Positions 57,274 to 64,000 of a DNA stretch of 64,000 bases are shown here, piece by piece. The stretch lies in assembly GCA_945643635.1 (NCBI GenBank), contig CALZFC010000019.1:2126501-2190500 (forward strand), given 5' to 3'. Origin of the DNA: Allodiplogaster sudhausi. Lineage: Eukaryota > Nematoda > Chromadorea > Rhabditida > Diplogasteridae. Each line of letters begins with the position of its first letter. The first letter of the stretch is position 1. Made by a program: the position numbers and the translations under genes. The notes under the pieces are model-generated. The model had not been told where the DNA came from and did no database searches. It worked only from the letters and a program-made list of their open reading frames with translations.

Positions 57274-57468
57274 TCATTCCTCGCCTATATCAACTTTCCG
57301 CCCTCGTTCCGCACTTGCGACTGAAATCGTCTCGATTTCAGCGCGTCCTCTCGATTCCTCCACTGCTAATTGGCCTTCTTCTCTCTGCAGCTCATTCCAC
57401 AAGAACAACGTCACCGCACACATTAGAACAATAACAAGACAAGACTTGTATGTAGATCGCGCGGACAT
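57274..57468 (-). CDS. Possible first exon of a type II membrane protein
   Basis: A 64-codon frame begins MSARSTYK, then a hydrophobic signal-anchor CLVIVLMCAVTLFLW and a charged stem (NELQREEGQLAVEESRGR), as in Golgi type II enzymes. Downstream exons are not identified, so the call is weak. Confidence 0.25.
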   Translation of the reverse strand: MSARSTYKSCLVIVLMCAVTLFLWNELQREEGQLAVEESRGRAEIETISVASAERGRKVDIGEE

Positions 57469-57469
57469 T

Positions 57470-59118
57470 TCCCGGTTGCCCTGTTCACTGTTGCTTTCCT
57501 AATACTCCGCTAATCCTTTTTCCAACATCTTTATCATCATTAGTACTACATCTGTAAATGCATAGAACATACATATGTATATACGTGCATAGTATGTATC
57601 TATCATGCGTCATTGGATCAGATCTCTTACTTTTTATTTACAAACATATTTCCGTTTCCAACTAATATTTCTTATGGCGTAAAAGTCAGGTACAAACTTG
57701 CCCGGCCTTCTTTCACACGAACACTAAAAGAATGTGCCTGACCATGGGAGCGCCTGAGCACTTTCCGCCCATTGTGAAAGTTCCCTCCGTTCAAGTCGGA
57801 TGTAAGCACTTTCGAAACCTTGTCTGCTCGCGTGAATTAGTTACTTTGTTGTTTTTTTTTATAAACAAATACTGTCGTATCTTGTTCCAGAAGAAAAGAG
57901 GGTTTTCATTTTCATTTTCTTAGCATTCTGTCTTGCCAAAATAAGTCTTCTTTTCACCTGTCATAAAGAGAATTCGAACATGTTCCACATGTTGACGTTC
58001 CAGTTATAACTTGACGATATCATGATATTTCTTGATTAAGAATGGAATGCAGCAACTGTTTTCCATTCTGGGCATTGCGGAAGATGGCACCTGCTCAGCC
58101 TATGCCGGATATTGCATATGGGATGTTTGGTGACTCTCTACGCTCAGCAGTTATTACGATATTTTGCACACGCCTTTTCATTTCCTCTTAAACTCACTCT
58201 CTGTTTCATTCATTCCTTAACTCTCTCTCTATCTCTCTCCCTCTTTCTTTCTCTCTCTCTCTCTACTCTCTCTATATCTCTCTGTCTCTCTATAGTCCCT
58301 TTGTATTCCTTTCTCGTATCGTTTCCCTTGTTAATCCGCGAGTGCAGAACAGCACATCGTGTTTCGCTGTATTCTCCTCTTCATTCCGCGGATATGACGT
58401 TAGATCCAGAAAGAACCGTCGGATGTGCGCTTTGGCTAAACATTATCAACTATCAGCTCAGCTCAGCTCAGACAAGCTTTCGCTGCAATTTCCGGACCTG
58501 CTTCTGCTTCGGTGTATAAAATGTAGAGTAAACATAGTAGCAGGGGAGAGTGAGAGGCTGCAAAAGGAAGAAAGAGTTTGAGATCGGATCGGATCATTTT
58601 TGATGCCTTAGTGCATCCAGAGAAGAATCTCCCTATAGAAAAATGGAGTTGTTTGACGTTCCTTCATGCTCACCTTTCTTTTCCTCAAATTTCAAGTCAT
58701 CGCTGCTAAGTTGCTAATACTAATGCGGCCTGCAAGATTAAGCAAACTTTATTAGAAACCGGAGAAGCTTATGCTACCTTGGTACGGAACGTTTGCTCAG
58801 TATTGTGTCTTCTTTGAAAAGTCAAACTCAAATGAGTTTCTGACTCTTGTCTCTGCTACTGTTAAATGCGGACGATGACGCGTTGCCCGTCTTATTTTAG
58901 TTTTAATTCTTCTCTTTCGCACTTTCCAATAGTACATTCCAAGTTCACATAATAATCCATGTCCGTGGTTCGTTTATTTGGTCTGCCCGGCTCCCTCTCT
59001 TTCTTTCCTTACTCATCCTCCATTGCAGCTCGTACCTCGTGGTCTCTACTGGGCCCCCTCTCTCCTCTGACCAGCCGTACTCCACTCGCTCCTCCCGGAC
59101 ACATACAGTACCCTGCCA
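57470..59118. other. Intergenic, no gene seen
   Basis: CT tract at about 58225-58290 and a TATAAAA at about 58515-58521 on the plus strand. Nothing coding is supported. Confidence 0.4.
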
Positions 59119-60564
59119 ATGGCATACTGTAGCTGCTCTCTTCCCCTCCCGGTGCTCCTCGCCGTCCTCGTCGCCGCCGTCGCCCTCCTCCACACAGCAG
59201 ACGCCCGGCCATCGCATCATCAGCAAAAGATTCTGCGTCCTCGCGCTGAAGAGCATGAAGCTGCCACGAATCTCGACGTCAGCTCCGAAAAGAATGCCAG
59301 GTAGATCAGCGGCAACATTTACGTACACAATATGTATACAAGAAACTGAAAATTAGTTACCGTATCTTGACAAATCTCAAATGTCAAAAATATCCATTCA
59401 GATATAGTAAAGTAAAAAAAAACAGGCCCATCCGCCCGCCCAAATTCATTCGCAAATTGCGTTCAGCGACATACCAACGTAATTTGTGCGCCATACAGAG
59501 GAGCTTCATGTGTAATTTTATAATGCCACAGAGACATTTGCCCTCGCTATTTTCTTCCGGCGATATTTCGTGTTCGCATTGAGTAATTGGCTAGTGGATC
59601 ACAAATACTCTCATGGATGATTCCGCCTCTCCTTCGTCAGATCTGTGATGTTGTCTGTCCCAGACTTGTGGATGAAAGAAAATTAGATCACCGAGAGGGC
59701 GGAAGTGAAATGGGGCATTTGTGCGTACTAATTAATCCTTCCTGATTAGGGCAGAGATATGGAGAGTGTGAATGAGAAGGAGCAAAGTGACTTGGTATAG
59801 AGTAGAGACACGCGAGGGGATTTAACGCAGACCGGACAGAAATATTCGTCCTCGAGGTAAATTTCGGTCTCACAACCCCAACACCTGAAGTTATGTGACT
59901 CGCCAAATCATTCCACTTTTATCGATCTCGGAATGGCCGGGCTGGGTCGCGACCAACTTTGATGACTGCTAACTTAATATTAATCTACATATACTTGCAT
60001 ATTCTTTGTCTCCGCAAATCCAGCTAATTTTAGTTAATGGTATTGGAGAAAATGAATAAGCCTTTACTCGCGTGTCTTCTTGTTTTCATTGACTCTCGCA
60101 TAAACCACACGACCACTTTGCAGCTGCGACAGCGTAAAATTACATGCATAGCAACATTCGAGAATCAACAGGCTATTTGTTCCCTTCCAGAAAAGAAAGC
60201 TTTCTCCTTCTCTCCCACCCACTCAGCTTCCTTTCAACAAGCGCCTTGGACACCCTCAATTAGAATGGAGCAAACCACGAGTTTTAGCCATTTCATTTCT
60301 TGCAAGATGTGAAGGCTAAAAAAATGGTGTGCTTGTGAGACAACACCAACATCATCCATGAAAATATGGCATGGAAGTTTAGAATAAAATAGTTTCTTTT
60401 CTTTCAGGGAGCTCTCGGAGCTGCTTGAGCAGATCTTCGAAGAAGAAGCGAGAAAGGAAGCGGAACTAGACGACGCCCTCCAGGCCTCCGCCCTCCGGCA
60501 GCTGCTCCTCAAGAAGAAGCGCGAGGCACCTTCATGGGAACGAATTGGGGCCATCTGGGGATAA
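59119..60564 (+). CDS. Neuropeptide precursor, W(X6)W-amide (MIP / allatostatin-B, nlp-42-like)
   Basis: Two exons, 59119-59300 and 60408-60564, join in phase (AG|G) across a GTAGAT...TTTCAG intron to give 112 aa. The order is: signal peptide ([20 protein letters not shown], cleavage after TADA), an acidic spacer with an amphipathic helix (ELSELLEQIFEEEARKEAEL), a KKKR convertase site, and the final peptide EAPSWERIGAIWG before the stop. The terminal glycine predicts amidation. Two tryptophans separated by exactly six residues (W ERIGAI W) are the hallmark of myoinhibitory peptides; the WxxIGxxWG pattern is close to C. elegans NLP-42 peptides (family knowledge). Only one mature peptide is encoded. 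Expected role: modulatory signalling through a MIP/sex-peptide-type GPCR. Confidence 0.8.
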
Positions 60565-61608
60565 TTCCGCTCGAGACCCTACCGAATCCCTGCCAAAGAT
60601 ACCGTATGCAGTAGTAACTTCATTCGACATCATACTCCTTTTGTGTGTTATGAGTGAGTGTGTATTTGTGCAGACGGGAGTGTCAGAGAATGGAAAGAAG
60701 AAGAGATTGTAGCCACTCTCAGTGTCCATGCATGCATACATAATCAATCAACTCGAACCCAGTGACGTCACAATCAGACAATACTATTGCGTCATCTTTT
60801 CTTCATTTCATGTATTAGCATACGTTTTTATAGGCTTGCATATATTGACCTTTTGTTTGCCTTGCTTCTGACAATGAGAAACACTAGCCGAAGAACTCAA
60901 CAGGCGCTTCTCTTCCTTCGAACTCCCTCTCTGTGTTCTATTGTATTTACTGTTTTTTTTTATCTACCAAAATACACCATTACAATTTAACTCTCACTTA
61001 TTATTCACGTGTTTGCTCTCGATCTCCATTGAACTGATGATGATTCTTGCTACTCTCGTTCCCCTCCACTTCACGTCATTTCAGCAAGAAAGGAGAAAGA
61101 GTAGAAGTGTGCCGCGTGCCATTCATTCTGCTTATGGGTATACTCCCTTCAGTCATCTCAACCCCCCCCCCCCTCCTCCATTCCCCCACCAAATTTAAAC
61201 TTTCTCCACCCATCTTTTGTAGTACAAACGGTTACGCATTGCCAACTCGGATGATCTACTTGTTTTGATCTCTTCTAATTTATATGATTAAAACAATTTC
61301 TCTAGCATCTGGAACACAGTGAGTTCTACATCTACCTGCCTCTGTCTAGTTCTCTGCCATCTCTCTGTTTACGCTCTCTCTCCAATCCTCTCTCTCTCTC
61401 TCTCACTCACTCACTCTCTCTCTCTCTCATTCGCACTAAGCCTAAATTCGGAAATGAGCAACCGTTGGCAAGAGTCTCCGCTGCGAATAAAAGTGTTCTG
61501 CCTGTTGTGGAAGAAGAATCATGAATTGTTATGATGACAGAGAAGAAGCAGGTGATATAAAATCAGACCACCTTCCCAATCGCTCTCTTCCTCTCCTCTC
61601 TGTCATCC

Positions 61609-61649
<41 letters not shown>

Positions 61650-62479
61650 ATCTCTTCCTGGCCCTCAACACACTCTACCCTTCTCTACTATCAGTCATCC
61701 CTCATTTCTCTTTACTTCTCTTGCTTACTCTCAACCCTTCATTTTCCTCTTATCAGTAGCGCCTGAGTGGCTTGTTGGCACATATGTATATAACCCAAGA
61801 AGATTCACAGCATGAATCAGAGATCTGAAAAAGGCCAGCCTCTAACGATCATCGTGTTCTCAGGTATTTCACTCGAAATACCTGACCGGGAAAAACTGCT
61901 ACTTGATATTAATTTGTCCGACGAGACATCAACAACATCGGAAATTTTAATGTAGAAGTCAGTGGTCAGAGATGCAACAAGAATTGTTCTCGATGTGTGG
62001 GTCACGATAATTTAGATTTGTAAAATGTTAAATATTATATTTGTCTGTTCTGTAAATGACCGTGATGAACTCTAATTCGAGTGCTCACACAAGGGCAGCG
62101 GTTACAACTCTGATCGTCAGCTCATCAACTCCATTCCTTCATAAGCATTCAGAGATGAAAAAGGAAATTTTTTAATGCAGGTGTTTAAGGAATGCTGGCG
62201 CGGATTCCTTCAGGGTGCTTAGGGGGCCCTTTTATTTCATATCAGTGTGTTTCATAAAAAAAAACTTTCAGTCTGAAACTTGATCTTACATCATTAATAT
62301 GTATTCCTCTCAGTACAGGCAAATTTTGATTTCAAATTGCAAAAAATTTATTTGGTCTTAAAATATCTACATTTATCGCAAGCGCGAATAAAAATTAAAT
62401 ATTAGATTCAATGATATGGTTATTTCCATTCTTCACGAGATACCGAGCTTTCCATCAATAGAGCCGTGTGATATGCCGG
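60565..62479. other. Intergenic; CT microsatellites
   Basis: (CT)n at about 61390-61430 and 61611-61650. A 47-codon plus frame at 61814-61954 contains a 9-bp palindrome (AGGTATTTC/GAAATACCT near 61860-61881) but shows no splice or domain support. Confidence 0.4.
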
Positions 62480-63080
62480 TCGTGCACGGTTTAGTAGAGC
62501 TGTTTTTGGCAGCAAAAATGAGAGAGGAAAGGTTTTTGGCAGCAAAAATGAGAGAGGAAAGGTACAGAAAACTGATTCAATGAGTCCTGCCTATATTCAC
62601 TAGAAGGGGAAAAGGATTTTACATGGTATCTCTATGTACACGCTATTTTCTAGAATGTCCAGCCCGCAAATTAAAGTCTAAAACGAAAAATCGGGCGTGA
62701 ACGGTATAGAAGAGCCGTTTTAGGCAGCAAAAATGAGACTTGAAAGGTACAGAAAACTGATTCAATGAGTCCTGTCTATATTCACTAGAAAGGGATTATG
62801 ATTATTTTCTTTAAAAAATCGGGCGTGAACGGTTTAGAAGAGCCGTTTTTGGCAGCAAAAATGAGACATGAAAGGTACAGAAAACTGATTCAATGAGTCC
62901 TGCCTATATTCACTAGAAAGGGAATATGATTTCACATGGTATCTCTATGTACACGCTATTTTCAAGAATGTCCAGCCCGCAAATTAAAGTCTAAAACGAA
63001 AAATCGGGCGTGAACAGTTTAGAAGAGCCGTTTTTGGAAGCAAAAATGAAAGATGAAAGGTACACAAAACTGAAACTCCA
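62480..63080 (+). repeat. Long-period tandem repeat, four units
   Basis: Units begin with CGTGAACGGTTTAGAAGAGC or close variants at about 62480, 62692, 62820 and 63005 and continue TTTTTGGCAGCAAAAATGAG. A full unit is about 185 bp, one is internally deleted (128 bp), and the first has a 30-bp local duplication. Non-coding. Confidence 0.85.
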
Positions 63081-63710
63081 TTCCATAGAGAGAGAAAGAG
63101 AAACGAGTTGCATACGGTAATACCGTACCCTCTCATTTACATGCGACAACCCCCAAAATCACCCTCCTCTTCGCCGCAAGCGTCGTCGTTAGCTTTTCTT
63201 CTCTGAAAATAAAGTTAGCTTCCAGGGGCTGTGTGTGTATATCGTTAATTCGGAGCGATACAAAGGTATACAATCTTTCGAGAATGAAGAGAGCTGAAGT
63301 GAATTTTCTACTTTAATTTCAAAGCTTCACCGATCTTCACATTTACAAGCGCAGCACTTTATGCGTGCATTCTGCTGAGTTTATCACTAGTGCATATTCT
63401 GGTTTCGAAGTACAACTATTTGAATTTATCGAAATAATTCGTTGAAAACAAAATCAATCACTCTTCCGTCGTGCGTCAGCCGTGAGCAGTTGCCTTTGCT
63501 TCTCTCTCTCTCCCTCGATCTCATCCCTCTTCCTTTTCCCTCACACTCTTCTATGAATGCAGTCGGTGACCCTTCGCTCCCGATTCCCGTGCCAGGCAAA
63601 GGCTGGGAGGCCGCATTCCCCTTCTCCCGACGATTGCCCGCCATTAGCCCCGCCCACTCGTTCGGATGCCCCGCCCACATTGGAAGAAGCCCCGCCCACA
63701 TCTGATGAAG

Positions 63711-64000
63711 CCCAACAGTCCATTCGCCGGCGCTGTCCCTCGTCTCCTCCTCATCGATGGCTGCAATGTCTCGCGCTCGGCGTGCGGGCCGCGCAGAGAG
63801 TTAGATTCTGTCTTATCGTCTTTTCAATCTCTAATCTCTTTCGCCTTCTCTCATCTCTCTTTCTATCTCACTCTCCCCCTCATCCTCGTTCTCTCCCTCT
63901 CTCTTTTTACTCCCACCCTAATTTCAGACGAGTCAACTGTGCCGGCCTTCTCAACGCGCTTCGCTGGCTGACTGTACGCAGCTTTGAGGCTCGTTCTGCA
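63711..64000 (+). CDS. Regnase/ZC3H12-like NYN-domain RNase, start of gene (partial)
   Basis: Exon 63711-63799 (5' limit uncertain) reads PRLLLIDGCNVSRSACGPRR, the first strand of a NYN/PIN-like nuclease with its catalytic Asp in IDGCNV. A GTTAGA donor and ATTTCAG acceptor (63921-63927) lead in phase to 63928-64000, giving RVNCAGLLNALRWLTVRSFE, which corresponds to the helix where Regnase proteins have C-x-G-I-x-x-A-V-x-W-F. The gene runs off the window. Regnases (C. elegans REGE-1) degrade mRNAs carrying 3'UTR stem-loops. A CT-rich tract fills the intron. Confidence 0.6.

Noticed and set aside
61814..61954. 47-codon plus-strand frame MNQRSEKGQPLT...
   Set aside because: Short, isolated, without splice sites or known motif; the opposite strand is equally open.

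Overview
The window is nuclear DNA of a nematode. Genes are split by many short GT-AG introns. Two genes encode 7-TM chemoreceptors of the nematode-specific Sra/Srab type. One gene encodes a W(X6)W-amide neuropeptide precursor of the nematode nlp-42 kind. CT/GA microsatellites and inverted-repeat transposons are everywhere. I cannot fix the genus; a nematode that keeps an LRRC9 homologue is probably not close to C. elegans (inference).

Layout. 1-340: 3' end of an unknown + strand gene, fused to a perfect palindrome. 826-2438 and 5370-6696: two foldback (long inverted repeat) elements. 2970-4081 (-): small four-TM protein. 4977-5361 (-): C-terminal exons of an unassigned gene. 6732-14606 (-): a roughly 30-exon LRRC9 homologue, most of whose exon junctions can be joined in phase. 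12.1-49.7 kb: a segmentally duplicated accessory cluster. It holds three 'A' genes (12.4, 18.4, 39.5 kb) and four 'B' genes (16.1, 21.3, 36.9, 42.9 kb) encoding secreted Pro/Ser/Gly repeat proteins, two chemoreceptors 'C' (25.8-28.7 and 43.6-47.3 kb), and degraded copies of LRRC9 5' exons carried along because gene A1 lies inside an LRRC9 intron and B1 lies just upstream of the LRRC9 start. 49.7-64 kb: simple repeats, a few weakly supported genes, the neuropeptide gene (59.1-60.6 kb), a tandem repeat (62.5-63.1 kb) and the start of a Regnase/NYN-type RNase gene at the right edge.

History readable from the duplicons. Comparing the paralogous units gives filled and empty sites for four insertions: a 3'-truncated CR1-like LINE (22387-25881), a 4.8-kb TIR element (30311-35110), a 431-bp TA-flanked MITE (38562-38992) and a 159-bp hairpin MITE (46398-46556). 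The LINE replaced the stop codon of receptor C1, so its predicted tail now ends in antisense LINE sequence.

The most novel item is the A/B family. Both types have signal peptides, TATA-type promoters and 5'UTR introns. A proteins are built from 62-residue repeats, each ending in a Lys-Arg site, like a multi-peptide precursor. B proteins are built from a ten-residue [10 protein letters not shown] repeat and share an aromatic C-terminus (FRSWFFSF) that has also reached one A gene. Their function is unknown.
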